From Dasypus novemcinctus (taxonomy: Eukaryota > Chordata > Mammalia > Cingulata > Dasypodidae): a stretch of DNA of 64,000 nt. Under the pieces are notes generated by a model. The model saw nothing but the letters and a program-made list of their open reading frames with translations. It did not search any database and was not told the origin of the DNA. The translations under genes and the position numbers were made by a program. This document shows, piece after piece, positions 12,669 through 25,870 of this stretch. The DNA lies in the NCBI RefSeq assembly GCF_030445035.2, contig NC_080694.1:68525147-68589146 (forward strand), read 5' to 3'. Each line of letters opens with the position of its first letter. Position 1 is the first letter of the stretch.

Positions 12669-13722
12669 AGAGCTCTCCTGACATAAAGAGCCCCTGGAGG
12701 GCTGTCCTCCTTTAACTAGTAAATGCTCTTGAGCAGATCCCTGTGTCGAGGGCTTGTCCTGGGCATCTCCCGCCTGCCCTGAGTTCGAGCGACACCACAT
12801 GCCTGCAAACCGAGGTGACCCAAGGAGCGGCCACAAGCCCCCAGGAGCAGGGAGGAGGCCAGGACCCAGCCAGGCTAGGCTGTGCCAGTCACTGCTCAGG
12901 CTTGGGGGTTTCCAGAGACCCTCCTGAGCCCACTCACTTGTTTTGTGAAGGGGGAGTCATGGCAGGGCAGAGGCCAAGCCTCAGAATCCCCTGACCAGGG
13001 CTCGTTCCTTCATCCACGAGACGCCCCTCCCTGTACCTAAATGCTTTCACCTGAGCAAGAAAACCGGGTTGTCTCCACAGCCTTCCCAGGGCTCTGATTC
13101 TGTTCCCACTGCCTCGTCCCAGCTCCTGCCGACCTGAGTCGGGACAACTCATCAAGGCACATGACAGGGCTCTGCAAAGGAAACTAGCTCTCCATCCCTC
13201 CGTCAGAGCAACAGGTGAAAATGAGTTGGTGAACTTCACCAAAGGAAAAGGGCATATCTGGTAGGGTCTGGCTTAAATACCGGCTCATGGCACTCTCGAA
13301 ATTCACTTTGGGGGTGCAGTTCCCAAAAAAGGCACGTCCAGGAGAACATTCCTCTGCCAACGTGGCTCCAGGCACTGGTTCCTAATTTTGCTCCTTCTCT
13401 CACAGGCAACTGTGGGAAGTTGGGGTGAGTAGCAGCAGGGGATCATTTCCTTGATGATACTTCAGACTTTCGTAAGTAACCCCGAGGAGGCCAGCTAGTT
13501 GGAATGATGTGGGTTTAGCTATTTAGTCTCATTGTTCTTGAGGAATAAGTCTGGATTGACAGAAGAGTTGCAAACCTAGAACAGAGGCTTCCTATAGCCT
13601 GTCACCCACCTTCCTTGCTGTTAGCCCCTCACACTCCTTGGTACATTAGTCAACACTAAGGAATGAACCCTGGCCCATGACTATGAGCTCCCTGCACACC
13701 CACCTGCAGACCCTGTTCCTGT
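12608..13722. repeat. Duplicon copy 1
   Basis: Matches 46993-48135 in the same orientation over about 1.1 kb, roughly nine bases in ten by eye, with small indels. The match starts inside the TRIM-like exon (at TCCCATGGCACTTA) and ends around CCACCTGCAGACC. A 63-codon open frame on the minus strand (13184-13375) is kept in both copies, but its product is not recognised. Confidence 0.88.
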
Positions 13723-15000
13723 GTCTCCAGGTTTTCACCACTACCTATTTCTGTCCCAGGACCCAGTCCAGGCACCACACTACATTTAATCCTCAGCCTC
13801 CTCAGTGGAGGGATTTGTTTTGGTTCAGGAAGTAGATGCCATGCTCCACTGCATGCCAGATGGAGGAAAACTGTGCCCTGTGGCTCCAGCTCTGGGTCTG
13901 AGTGTCCATTCTGCCCTCACTGGACATGTCCTGGGCTGGTCCCTCCACTCTCCAGCGCCCAGACTGCCTGCCCATGGCTTGGACATGCTGCCTTAGGAGA
14001 GTACAATGAGACCGTGTCTGGGCAGGCATTTTGGAGGCTTAAAGCCCTCCCCCATTGCTGGTCCCTGATACCAGGATCCTGTTGTGGCAACAATGATCAT
14101 GAAATAGCCTTGGCTCCTGTGCCTAGAGCAGGGCAGCCTGGAGCCTCAGCTGCCCGGATGAGGCACCATTTCAGCCTCAGATGTTTTCACAGCCCCTTCT
14201 CTTCCCAGAGACACACAATCTTCAGTTCCTCTCTTCAGTTCCGCACTTCCTCCAGGATTCCCTGTGAGGGCTCAAGGTGACTCTCCAAAACCAGCACCAA
14301 GAGGAGAGAAGAGGCAGAGCCAGGCAGAAAAGACACGGGGAGCTGGACTTGCTGGGGTCAGGATTCTACACCATCTCACCTAACACCTGTGCCCACAGGG
14401 AAGGTGTCAGAGCACATTTCACATGTGAGAAAAGGAAACACAGAGAAGTGAGACGCTGCCCCAAACCACAGGGCAAGCACGTGGCAAAGCAGCCTCAGGG
14501 CCCAGCTCCTGCCGGTACCAAGCCCTGGTTCTCTTCCCAGCAACTCAGGACTCAAACCCTAAGAAGGCCCCAGCGAGGGTCCTCAAAACAGAAAAACCCT
14601 CTCCAATGCCAAGCCAAAACCGTCCATTCTAAGAAGGGGAGACTGAGGCCTGGAGGGACACATATTTGCTGGTGGCCTCGTGCCAGGGCCTGGTGGACAT
14701 GCCGGACCCTGAGCCTCTGGAGGACCCAGGCCCTCTCCTTGAGCTTGGCACAGAGACCACAGCAGGGCTCGACCCCCTGGAGGCCAAGTGAGTGGGGACA
14801 GAGTCATTCTGGGTTGGAGGGACAGGGAGCGCTGCCCTTGACCAGCTGGGCGGCCTTAGGCAAGTCATTCAGCACAATTGTTAAGTGCCGCTACTTGTCC
14901 CCTGTGGCCTGGGCTGGAGGCTGGGCCCAGCAGTGGAATTGTATCACTGATGTGCAGACAGTGGCCACAGGAGTTGCTGTAGGCTGGGAGAAGGAAATAG
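13723..15000. other. No gene recognised; MIR-like traces
   Basis: A 243-codon plus-strand frame (14277-15008) exists but has low-complexity Arg/Gln/Pro content and overlaps MIR-like wording (near 14400-14460 and 14850-14880), so I do not call it a gene. Confidence 0.4.
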
Positions 15001-15004
15001 AGGT

Positions 15005-15345
15005 GTGATATGGAGGCATTTTTAGGACTTGGAGTTGTCCTCAATGATATTGCAAGGACAGATGCAGAACATTATATATTCTGTCATAACCCACTGAATG
15101 GACTGGGGGAGAGTGTAAACTACAATGTAAACTCTATTCCATGCTATGTAGCAGTGCTCCAAAATGTATTCCTCAAATGCACAAATGTGCCACACTGATT
15201 AAAGAGGTTGTTGATATGGGAGGAGTGGGTGGTTGGGGAGTGGGGTATATGGAACCTCTTATATTTTTTAATGTAACATTTTGTGTGGTCTATATATCTT
15301 TTAAAAAGAGAGATAAAAAAGAAAAAAATTATTTAAAAAAAAAGA
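15005..15345 (+). mobile_element. L1 3'-terminal segment
   Basis: The last 340 bp of the L1 3' family, with GACTTGGAGTTGTCCTCAA, GGAGAGTGTAAACTACAATG and an A-rich end. Diverged from the copies at 18.8 and 49.7 kb. Confidence 0.7.
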
Positions 15346-15349
15346 GTCG

Positions 15350-15796
15350 GAAGCGGACTTGGCCCAGTGGATAGGGTGTCCGTCTACCACATGGGAGGTC
15401 TGCAGTTCAAACCCCGGGCCTCCTTGAACCGTGTGGAGCTGGCCCATGCGTAGTGCTGATGTGCGCAAGGAGTGCCATGCCACGCAGGTGTGTCCCCGCG
15501 TAGGGGAGCCCCACGCACAAGGAGTGCGCCCCGTAAGGAGAGCCGCCCAGCGCAAAAGAAAGTGCAGCCTGCCCAGGAATGGCGCTGCACACATAGAGAG
15601 CTGACACAACAAGATGAGCAACAACAACAAAAAAAGAAACACAGATTCCTGTGCCGCTGACAGCAATAGAAGCGGACAAAAAGAACACGCAGCAAATGGA
15701 CACAGAGAACAGACAACTGGGGTGTGGGGGAAGGGGAGAGAAAGAAATAAAAATAAATCCTAAATAAAATAAACTTTCTTTAAAAAAAAAAAAAAG
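15350..15796 (+). mobile_element. Long DAS-family SINE with extended body
   Basis: A tRNA-like head (TGGCCCAGTGGATAGGGTG ... GGTCTGCAGTTCAAACCCC) is followed by a body of about 350 bp and a poly-A tail, with similar A-rich GAGT wording on both sides as a likely target duplication. It is the best-preserved SINE here and sits just after an L1 3' segment. Confidence 0.88.
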
Positions 15797-16796
15797 AGTT
15801 AATCTTAGCCCTGGGTTTTGATCTGGAAACTGTGGGCCACCAGACACCAAGGGCTACTACACACCAGGCCATGCCTCGACACATGTGTTCTCACTTCACG
15901 CCCAGTTACCCAGGGCCACTGCACTCCAGGCCATGCCTCAACACACATGTTCTCCAGGCCATGGGAGGCAGGCTCTCGTGTCACTCTCCTTTGGAGATCA
16001 CAGTCGTGTTTGGCAGTGGCTGAGAGCTCCACCCCTGTGCCCCGCAGATGATTCCACAGAGAAAACCGTGACGGGAGAGCGCTCTGCAGCTGTCAGGCTT
16101 GCGCAGGTGCATGGATCACGGTTCCTCACGGTGGAGCCTCACAGCTAACCCACAGCGCCTCCCAGTGGGCCACTGGGATATCACAGAGCTCCTGAAACGC
16201 AGCTTCAAATCCTACAGTGGCTGAGCTGGGAGGGGGCTTTGCCCCCTCTCCCCAAATCCCAGGACACACCTGGCTCTAGAGATGAACAGGCAGATGATTA
16301 GGTCCCAGATAAGGCGCCAGCAATTACCCCAGAGGCTGCGGGTCGGGTCAGCAGTGAGCGCGGCCCTCAGCCCCCCCATGTCAGTGAAGACCCGCCCCAG
16401 GGCCTCTGAGCTGCTGCTCTCCTGCGGGAAGACTCCCCACATCCTGGCACCGACGCCCCCTTTCCATTACTCAGGCCTCGAGGAACGTCAGCTCCAAGGG
16501 GCCCCCATCTCCATCGTTAGCTCCCACTGCCCCTGGCATTCTCCTCTGCCAAGCACAGAGCAAGGCTCGTGCACGGTGGGCGTGCAGGACAAGCACCTCA
16601 CTCTCTTCCGGCACTTTCCACCAAGCGTCCATCACCCTTCTGTTCTTGCCACGAACCTGGGATGCTGTGGATGGAACGCAGTCGCTTCAGGTCAGTACAC
16701 ACCCCTGCGGCACTTGTTGTTCAGCCCTGTGCTGGGCGGAGCTGAGGATGCAGAGATGAATGTGAGCCAGTCTCTGCCTTCAGTGAGCTCAGGCTG

Positions 16797-17075
16797 ATGG
16801 GGAGGGAGAGGAAGGCAAGGGGGAAGGGAAGGGAAGGGAAGGCAAGGGGAGGGAAGGGAAGAGAAGGGAAGGCAAGGGGAGGGAAGGGAAGGGAAGGGAA
16901 GGGCAAGGGAGGGAAGGGAAGGGAAGGGAAGGGAAGGGAAGGGAAGGGAAGGGGAGAGGGGAGGGACAGGGACGAGGGAGGGGAGGGGAGGACGAGGGGA
17001 GGGGAGGTAGAGGGGAGGGGAGGGGAGGGAGGGAGAGGGGAGAGGGAGGGAGGAGGAGGGAGGGAGAGCAAGAAG
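16797..17075 (+). repeat. Purine tract, (GGGAA)n and (GGGGA)n
   Basis: Almost pure G/A on the plus strand for about 280 bp, mainly GGGAA units and later GAGGG units. All frames through it are low-complexity and not genes. Confidence 0.95.
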
Positions 17076-17284
17076 CAGAGACCCAAGTCCCGGTCCCCAC
17101 AGCCTCACCCATGGGCGCACCTGGACGGCACTCTCCTGGGGTCTCGTCCCACATGCTCTGGGGGTGCCTGCTCACCTGCCCCAGGACTGGTTGATGTGGG
17201 CCACGAAGACACAGCTGTCCTCAGAGGCTCAAGTTTGGGGGGAACAAAATGGCAGAGGTCAGGGCAACACTTATTGCAGTGATA

Positions 17285-19095
17285 GAAGGCAAAACATAAA
17301 AAAACAAACAAAACTTTGCATTTTTAAATTTTTTGATACCCCAATTTATTTTCACCATAATTTTTCCAAATTAATATGTATTCTATATCTAACCTTTAAA
17401 CTCATCACTCTATTCCATTTTACTGTTAATGGAACCTGGCAATATACTGGGCTTCACTTTTCAGGAAGCTTTGGATCACGAGAGGTTCAACAATGTCAGT
17501 GGAGGAATACTGGTGTGGGATGTTATTGATGGGGACACATGGATGGCAGGGAGTTCTCCAGGGCATATATCCAGGGTACATAAAAATGTTTGGATATTTT
17601 CATAGTGGATACAATTAAAAACAACAGCTGAGGGAGTGCTGAGTTCCTAGCCAGGCAGCTCTATCACAGTCCCCTAAAGGAACAGCAACAATCCCCTAGT
17701 GCAGCGGCAAAGACCAAAAGAGAAGGAAGGTCCAACAAAGAGCCCTTGATACTATTGACTAGGCTTGTGAGCCTGTGCACCTGAAAAAAGAACAAGGCCT
17801 AGAGCTGCAGGGGTGCCTAAGAGTTGCCTCCTGAGAGCCTCCATGTTGCTCAAATGTGGCAGTCTCAAAGCCAAACTCAGCATGTAAATGCGTTGCCTTC
17901 CCCCCAGTGTGGGACATGACTCCCGGGGATGAGCCTCCCTGGTGCCAAGGGATTAACCAAGTACCAGCTGATGATGTAAATAGAAAATGACCTTGAATAA
18001 AAGGGTCAACTCGGACCAGCAGAATATCTCAGTTTACATATAATATCAGGAGTTAAAAATGCTTTTTGACCTGAATCAAGGGGGAAATGGAAAGGACAAA
18101 TGAGTTTACATCCCTATGAGTCTCCAAAAAGAGCTGGGAGGTTATCAGAGGGTTGCCCTTATGCACACCTCAGCAGAGTCCCAGAGACAGATAAAGTAGA
18201 TACAACCCCAGGTATTGGTTCTTCTGAGGGTTGCAGAGACCCACAGGCTCTATGGACATGGCAGATGGAGTTCAGTGCCATTTCAACTGGCCCTTCTTTG
18301 GAGTTTGTGTTTCTGTGTAATGGAGCTGGACTCAGATGTGATCTTTATTCACAAGCCTCTCCTGTTACTTTTACCAGAACTGCGTTGGTGCTGGGGTTTA
18401 ATATATACCCAGGGACCTGAATCTCTGGACTGACCATATGATAGCCAGGCCCTGAGCCTCAACAGACTTCAGCTCCTACACTCTGGTTTATTGGACTTAC
18501 CCCACTCAGCTAACATGGAGGTGAAGAAGGTCAACCAGCACACCAGGGAGCCAAGGGTGCCTACAACTGAAAGCAGGAGGATTGCATCCAGCATCCATGT
18601 GGAATCTAAGCCCCCTCTTGATATAGATGTGGAGTGGACACAACCATTCCAAGGTCCACAGGATGGAGGAATAGAATATGGATTAGAGTGGACTTACTGA
18701 TATTCATTCATGAACTAGTGTGATTAGTAATTGAAGAAAATGTGGCATTGGTGTGGAGAAAGTGGCCATGGTGGCTGCTGGGTGTGAGGAATGGGAGGAA
18801 GAGATGAGATGTGGAGGCATTTTGGGACTTGGAGTTTTCCTGGGTGATGTTGCAGGGACAGTTACCAGACATTGTATGTCCTCCCATGGCCCAGTGGGTG
18901 GAACCTGGGAGAGTGTGGACTATGGTGTGGACATTGACCATGAGGTGCAGCGGTGCTCAGATGTATTCACCAAATGCAATGAATGTCTCATGATGATGGA
19001 GGCGATTGTTGCTATGGGGGAGCAGTGGGGGGTATATGGGGACCTCATATTTTTTAATGTAATAATAAAAAAAATTTAAAAATTTAAAAAAACAA
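17285..19095 (+). mobile_element. L1 3'-segment, 1.8 kb, well preserved
   Basis: A member of a family present many times in this window; ends in TTTTTTAATGTAATAATAAA and an A-rich tail, so a retrotransposon 3' end. The terminal part resembles L1M 3'UTRs (see 46.44-46.8 kb), hence the L1 assignment, which is inference. It contains a 69-codon open frame at 18491-18700 beginning MDLPHSANMEVKKV. Confidence 0.7.
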
Positions 19096-19419
19096 ATGGG
19101 CAGAGGCTATCAAAATACAGGCGTGTGGCCGTTATGGTGGAAGCGCAGGGCGCTGCTGTGGAAAGCGGTGGCCAAAGCCCTCGGGAGAGGAAACACCGTC
19201 TCCACTCACAGGTGGGGTTCAGCAGGTGATTAAGGGCCGGGGCGACTGACAGGAGTCCCTGCCTTTGGGGTGCTTACATTCTAGAACGGGCGTTTTCACA
19301 CGTGGCAAAATTAACCATTACTCTTCACTTCCATCGAACACCCAGTGCAGGTTTACATTTCCCTCGATTGCCTTATAAACGGCGATTTGGAAGCGGTTTG
19401 GCTGAATGAGGACCAAGCA

Positions 19420-20160
19420 GGGTGGTGGGGGGTTCTGAGGCGGTAGTGGGGTCCCGCCGTCGCCCCTGGAGAGCAGGCATTCGGGAGACCCTCCTGCTCT
19501 TTCCACTGGCGCTACCTGGTGGGCGAGCCACGTGGGGGGCTGCAGGGCGGGGGGGGGGGGGTCAGCCAGGGGGCAAGAGCGAGGGGGCAGGGACCCCACC
19601 ACGTTGCTCCCCTCGCTCTCGCCACACCAGCCCCCAGGCTGAGGGAACAGGTCCCCGCCCCCAGGCGCGCGCCCCCCCGCCCCAGGCTCGCCCCGCCTCC
19701 CAGGCGCGCCCCCGCCCCCCAGGACCTCCCGAAGCCCCCCGCCCGCGCCTTCCCGCAGGAGCCCCCGGGGCCCCTCGTTCAGCTCCCGCCCCCGCAGTCG
19801 CCCGGGTCCCCGGCGCTGAGCGGCTGTATCCTGCGAGGCGGTGGGGGGGGGCCCCAGCGTCCGCCCCCCATGGGGCCCCCTGGAACCGCGCCGGGACGTT
19901 CGGACCCGCGGCTGCGCAGCCCGGCCTTGGGGGTCTCGGTGGGCTGTGGCCTCTGAGGATCCGCTGACGTGGAGACCCCCCTGCCCCTGTGGAGCCCCCG
20001 CGGTCCCCGCGCCTTGCCCTGGCCCCCGGGGCGCGCCTGCCCGGCTCCGGCCTCCCCCGTCCCCGCGCTCGCACTCGGGGCTGCTCTGCTCAAGCCGCCG
20101 CCCGCGGGGCAGCCTCCCGCAGAACCGGCCGCCTCGTGGGACTTCTGTGAGGAGGTTAGA
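19420..20160. other. CpG island, gene not identified
   Basis: Dense CpG and very high GC, including a 12-G run near 19549. Frames on both strands are Pro/Arg/Gly/Ala-rich shadows of composition. It may be a promoter of an unrecognised transcript. Confidence 0.6.
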
Positions 20161-20879
20161 TGGGGAAAACTGTCAAACTGACCACCCAGCGGGAAGCAGT
20201 GGCCAGGTTTAGGGGACGGGAACGCCGTGTCCTACCTGCACCGCACATTTTAAAATATTGGCACGAAGCATTTTAAGCAAATTACAGTGTATGGAAATCC
20301 TTCCAGCTGAAACGGTATGATGTCTGTCCTTTGCTTTAAAATAACTTCAGCAAAGGAAAATAAAGTGAGTGTGTGGGGTGGGTGGAGGGTGACCTGAGAA
20401 CAGCCGAAGTGTCGCCAATCGGGGACGAGAGGTGCGTTTTCTCTTTTCTCTAGTTTGGGGGTATGCTTGAAGTGTTCCCTCCTAGAAAGCTAAAAGTTAT
20501 AAATAAACTTTGTACAGGTGATAAATTGTGCCCAGTCACTCAGATGGACACGTCTAGAAAAGAGGACCATTTCCAGCTTAATTTCAACACTATTATCAGA
20601 CCTAATATTTCCTTAAAATTAGTGAATACAGTCCGTATTACATTTCCTCCAGTTTTTCCAAAAATGCTTTTCCTTGCTGCTTTAGTCAAATCCCGATCAA
20701 GGTGCACACGTGGCTTTGGGGGAACTTTTAGGCTATGCCTTTCCTTTATTTGAATTGTTTCCCAGCAGCAAGGGTGACCGACCCGAAAATGTGAAAGAAA
20801 AGAAAATCATTAAGTCCCCCCACACCAAACCCTGGGCAAGCAGAAGGAGGGTCTCCAGGGCACTGATGGGGAAACTGAG

Positions 20880-21260
20880 GCTCCCAGAGGCGGTCATCGG
20901 TCGTGCCGCCGCCCGCAAGGGCGGGTCCAGCTTCCGCGAGGCCCCGGGACTCCAGTCACTGCCTGGCGCTGCGGCGAGGCCCCGTGCGGGGGAGCCGCGG
21001 ACCCCGGGAGCTGGCCGCGTGCGTGCGGGGTCCGCGGGGCGCAGAGGCAGCTGCTCCTGACAGTCAGTGGACAGCCGGCCACCTGGGTCCCGGGGGCAAG
21101 AGGGCGGAGCGACACGCAGCCTGCAGCCCTCGCTGTCCTCCTTGGAGGCTCTCCTTTGACCCGGGGGATTTCCCCTCCCCCCTAGCGACGCCGTCTGCGG
21201 GGTCACCTGGGGACCTCGGGCCTGGGTGGGGGGGCTTCAGCCGGCTCAGGGCCTCCTGGC
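20880..21260. other. CpG-rich block, gene not identified
   Basis: A second CpG-rich stretch, separated from the first by ordinary sequence. No domain or splice pattern seen. Confidence 0.5.
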
Positions 21261-21504
21261 CCCCGTCGGCGCGAGGGGCTCTGCTGCCCCTCCTCTGTCC
21301 CCCCCCACCACGCTGTCCTCCCTTCCAGCTCTCATGTCCCCCCCAACCTCCCCCCTGGCTCTGCTGTCACAACCCCCCTCCACTCTCCCCCTTCCCTGCT
21401 CCACTGTAACCCTCTCCTGGCTGAGAGCTCCCGGCAAGTGTCCAGCTGCCTCCGTGCCTCAGTTTCCTCTGTGGGAAGGGAGGGCAACCACAGCTCCTTC
21501 CTGA

Positions 21505-21950
21505 GAGATATTGTTAAATAACATTTAATATTTATAAAACATGTAACATTGTATATGCTACATAGGCTATAGCATATGCAGCACACATGCAATGCATTAA
21601 AATACTGTATGTACTGCATATTATATTCTATATGATGGCATACACTATACTATATTATGCACGGCACATTAGATCATATATTATAAATATTAATGTTTAT
21701 TTAACAATATATATTACATAATATATACACTATATGTTTAAATATTAAAGAATATTAAGTGCTTATTTAGCTATATCATATAAATTACTTTTAGGTAAAC
21801 AAATGCTAAATGATTACTTAACTATATAGTATATATCATATAAAATATAATATATATTGAAATATTGTATATGCTATATTATGTAAAGTTATACATTATA
21901 TGTACTATATACTATATTATAATCTCTATAATGTAATTATATATGACCCC
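21505..21950. repeat. AT-rich low-complexity tract
   Basis: About 450 bp of TATA/ATAT-type sequence with many short palindromes, lying between GC-rich blocks. Confidence 0.85.
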
Positions 21951-22384
21951 CCTTATATGTGATTAATTTTTTCAAATAGATATCACATAAAATTGACATA
22001 TTTCAAAGATTGTGCAGTTGAAACTTAGCACATCCTCTAAAAAAAGAAGAAGAAAAATAAGAAAGGGCTGTGATGTTAAACTGATTTGTTCCTTCTGGAA
22101 AGAATAAGCCTGTGACCGAGTCAGCCAGAATCTCCACCCCTGACCTCAGCCTGATGGTCGTAACAGCCTCGTGGTGATGGAGGGCAGCCTTCGCACCTGT
22201 TCTCACAGCAGTAGTTCCAGTCCCTGCACTGCACGGGCGCCCCTTTGTTCCTATGGGCAGAATTGGCAAGGAGTGTTAAATAGAGCCAAGGACGGGCTGT
22301 AGACACCGCCTGTCGCCTAGCAAGTGCTTTGCGGTGATATCAGCAGCTGGGACGGGCCAGGCGCTGGCTTGGGGGCCTCACGCG

Positions 22385-22500
22385 CCTGCGCATTGACTTC
22401 ACGTCATCCTCACGGCCTACCTGCGACAGGTGTGCTCTTCTTTATAGACGAGAGGCGACACAGGCAGCTCAAAACCTCACTGAGGTCCCTCAGGCTCTGA
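22385..22500 (+). mobile_element. MIR-like relic
   Basis: GACTTCACGTCATCCTCACG and TTTATAGACGAGAGGCGAC resemble the middle of MIR; weak. Confidence 0.4.
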
Positions 22501-24100
22501 AGTATTTCAGGCATCCCCAGGCCAAAGACAGGTGAGCAGGAGCAGCCGTGAGCCACCACTCAGCTCAGGAAACGGAACTTTCCACACAGAATTGAAACGC
22601 GCCGTGTGATGGCCCCTCTCCAAAGCCTCCCAGCCCTCTCACGGGACCCACTGTCCCCAGTGAGCCGTCCTTCTGGTTTTTAAAATGCTTCTGCTACACA
22701 TGCATGAGTCCAAAGTCGAGCGTCACCCTGCGGGTTTTTAGATGCTGCCCCAAACGGTCTCCTGGCGCTGAGGTCCTGCAGCTTTCGTCCTCAGCCCACC
22801 ACGTGCGCTACGTGGCCTTGCTGGAACTCCGCCTCTCTCCTCTGCAAGGCTGTTCAATGACCTGGCGTGCCTCTGGGTGCACAGTGTTTTCTGGAACTAC
22901 TGAATTTCAAGGATCCGTTCTCCTGGTGATGGATGGAGCAGTTTCTCCCCCGTCGCGCTCTTAGAATCAGGGGCAAAGAACATGCTCCTCCCTGCTGCTT
23001 TGTGGCAAGGGGGACGGTTTCCCCGGGTGGGGGGAGCGGAGTTATCGTCCTCAAAGTGGAGTTCCTGACCCATGAGGACAGAGAGGAAGCTTTTCTAGGA
23101 GCTGCCGCGCTGCCCTCAGAGGCTGTGCCCACGTCGTCGTCTTACCTCCTAATCCTGAGCTCCCTGAGACGCTGAGGAAAGCTGCTGGTACCACAGCCCT
23201 GGAGCCCGGGAAAAGAGGCTGGTCCCAATCGAGGTGGGCTGGGGGCGGAAAGCCAGGTGAGTTCCAGGGACAGGCTGGGAAGTAGCTCCTGACAATTTTG
23301 AGACCCCTAGAAGGGTGCCAGGCAATGCTTGCTGCGCTGAGTGACAGCGCGTCTTGCTAGCACTGTCCTCACCGCGGGTCTTTTCCTGTCTTGGACATGG
23401 AAGCACCCTGGACGCTGTAGAGCTGGAGCCCCGTGCACACCCCCAGGCCCACCCTCCTCCCCGACCTGTGGCCTGAACCCCCTCCAGCCCCCTCCCCTCC
23501 CACGATCCCTGAAGCATCTTTCTATACTCAGAGAACTCCCCAGCGCCTCCACAGCTTCACTGGAGACACCAAGCCCTGGGCTGGCCCACACTCCGGCCTC
23601 AGGTCTTCACACCCCCTTAGGGGCTGGCCCTTCCTTACTGTCCCCTCCGCTGCTGCCTGCAGCATCCTGTCTCATGCCTATCCCAGAAACCTCCTCCTCC
23701 CTCAGGACTCCCTTCTTCTGCTCAGAAACCAGCCCTGAGCCACACAACCCCAGGCCCCCCAGGCCCCTGCCCCGAGGCCCTGCGCTAACCCCAGCTCTGC
23801 CCGGTGCTCCACTCCTCTAGAGCTTCCGGGGCTCCCCAGTGCTCTCAAGATGGAGTCAAGCTCCTCAGCCTGGCCTTGCCTGGCCTCCAGAACCAGCACC
23901 GCCCCCCTTACCTCGCCGACACCGGAGCACAGAAGGGTAGGCTGGACCCTCAGGAGACCATAGGCACTGAGGGGACGGCGGGGGCACGGCAGGGGGTTGG
24001 CGATGGCTCTGCCAGTCCCCGTGACCAGCCATCATCCCAGCTGTTCGTCCTGATCCTATCGCCAGCTGTGCGGAGCCTCTAGCAGCCCAGGGAGGCCCTT
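22500..24100. other. No gene recognised
   Basis: Single-copy sequence with short open frames only. Confidence 0.4.
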
Positions 24101-24119
24101 AGCTCTGTTTAGAGCTGAG

Positions 24120-25050
24120 GAAGGGGCTGGATGGGGCGACCTTCGCCCACGTCGGGATTTCTTGCTCCCCTGAGCCCACGTGCAGATGCTCGAGGGCAGG
24201 ACCCGGGCAGGTGTGTCGGGGGCGGCTTCTCTGGCTTCTGCCCAAACTTAACCCGCCTTTCCCAGGCCCTCCAGGTGCCAAGCTCCGCGCGGGGCTGGGC
24301 ACGGGAGACCAAGCAGACGGACTCCGCACCGCCCGCAGGTGTGGACAGACACCCTAGAAAGAGGGGGCGGTATGTGCTGCAGGGGGCTGGGCCCGGCTGG
24401 GCTGCGCTGGGCCGGGCCGGGCTGCGCTGGGCAGCTCTGGGCAGCTCTGGGCTGCGGCCCCGCCCGCCGCCTCGGCAGCGTCTCTCGCTGGCTCTGTCCG
24501 GCTCAGGTGGGCCTGAGCGCAGGTGGCCCAGGCGCTCGCTGGCGGCCCAGGCGGCGGGGTTGGGCGCGGGGCTGGCTGGCGGGTGCAGTTCCGGCAGCCC
24601 CGGGGCCGCTTGGAATCTCCTTCTCGGGCAGTGAGGCCGGGGCAGGCGCGGAGGCGGGACCCGCTTCCTTCGCTTCCCTCCAGAGCTGCCTGAGGAGAGC
24701 CGTGGGGTCCCCTCGCGGCGGGAATCACGGTGGGGCGGGGTGGGGGTCTCCTCCGCTGGGGAATCCCTGGTTCCCGGTGGCCTCGGAGCGGCGTCCTCGG
24801 CGCAGGCCGAGTCCCTCCCGACACCGCCCCGCTCCGCGCCCACCCCGGCTCCCCAGCTCTTTCTCCCGCCCCGCCCCCCCCCCCCCCACCCCAGCCTTCG
24901 GGAGCGCCGGCAGGAAGCCCTGGTCGCCGCCGCCTGGACCCCCCTTGGCGCCCGCCTCAGCCGCACCAGCCGGGGTGGGGGGCACCACTGCGGTCCCCAA
25001 AGTGCTTGCGCCACCGCCCCTTCGCTAGCTGCGCTCCGGGAAGCCCCGAC
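24120..25050. other. CpG island, gene not identified
   Basis: The strongest CpG block outside the class I genes, with a tandem GGGCTGCGCTGGGC motif near 24395-24450. A 301-codon minus frame (24109-25014) is open but is compositionally driven (Pro, Arg, Ala, Gly). L1 sequence starts directly after it. Confidence 0.6.
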
Positions 25051-25499
25051 CTCACTTTTTTGGTAGGTAGGTTTACAATAACAAAAATTTTAAAAATAAA
25101 TCAGGCAGAAAGTACAGAATTCCCATACGCCTCTCTCGTACACGGTTTTCCCTATTATTAACTATTCACATTAGTGTGGTGCCTTTGTTACAACTGATGA
25201 AGCAACACTATTACCATTACCCTATTAACTGTAGTCCACAGTCTACATGAGGCTCACTGTAAGCTACAGTTCTAGGTTTTTTTAAATTTATTTTTGTAAT
25301 ATATATTCAACCTAGCATTTTCCATTTCACCATTGTCAAGTATATATTTCAGAGGTATTTATTACATTCACAGTGTCGTGCTCCCATTGCTACATCCATT
25401 AGCAAAGCTTTCCCACTGCCCCAATCAGGAACTCTGTACCATCAAGTGTCAACTCTATTTCCCACCCTTACCCCAGCGCCTGGTAACCTGCTGTATTGT

Positions 25500-25870
25500 C
25501 AGCGTTCTCTAGAGAAGCAGAACCCACAGGAGATGTCTGTAGATAGTATGAGATTTTATAAAATTGTCTCACATGAGGGTGGGGATGCACGAGTCCATAT
25601 TCCGTAAGGCAGGCTGCAAGCCAGGTGCTCATGAGGGTCCTGGATGAGCTCCCAGGAGATGCTGGTGGTCTGGAGCAGAGATGGGAATTCTCTGGATGCT
25701 GAAGACCCTTCCCCCTTAAGGCCTTCCAGTGACTGGATGAGAGTCATCACTGCTGAGGGCAAGCTCCTCAGGTGCCTGGAGATGAACAGCCATCTCCACA
25801 ATCAACTCACTGTGATCAAAGTCCATGGATGCTCTGGTGTGACAGTGAGCCCAGTGCTTGCTGGACCAGA
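25500..25870 (+). repeat. Dispersed repeat inserted in L1
   Basis: Starts GTCAGCGTTCTCTAGAGAAG and shares wording such as AGATGGGAATTCTCT, GACCTTCAATTGATT-like and CAACTCACGATGATTAAAGT with 62815-63000. Family uncertain. Confidence 0.55.

Noticed and set aside
13184-13375. Considered as a TRIM RING or B-box exon
   Set aside because: Cysteine/histidine spacing does not fit either zinc-binding fold.
14277-15008. 243-codon plus-strand open frame
   Set aside because: No domain, Arg/Gln-rich, overlaps MIR-like sequence and an L1 3' segment; consistent with chance.
16692-17282. Long Lys/Gly- or Ser/Pro/Leu-rich frames
   Set aside because: They translate the purine tract and are low-complexity.
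24109-25014. 301-codon minus-strand open frame in a CpG island
   Set aside because: Composition-driven Pro/Arg/Gly/Ala content, with equally long frames open on the other strand; no recognisable domain.
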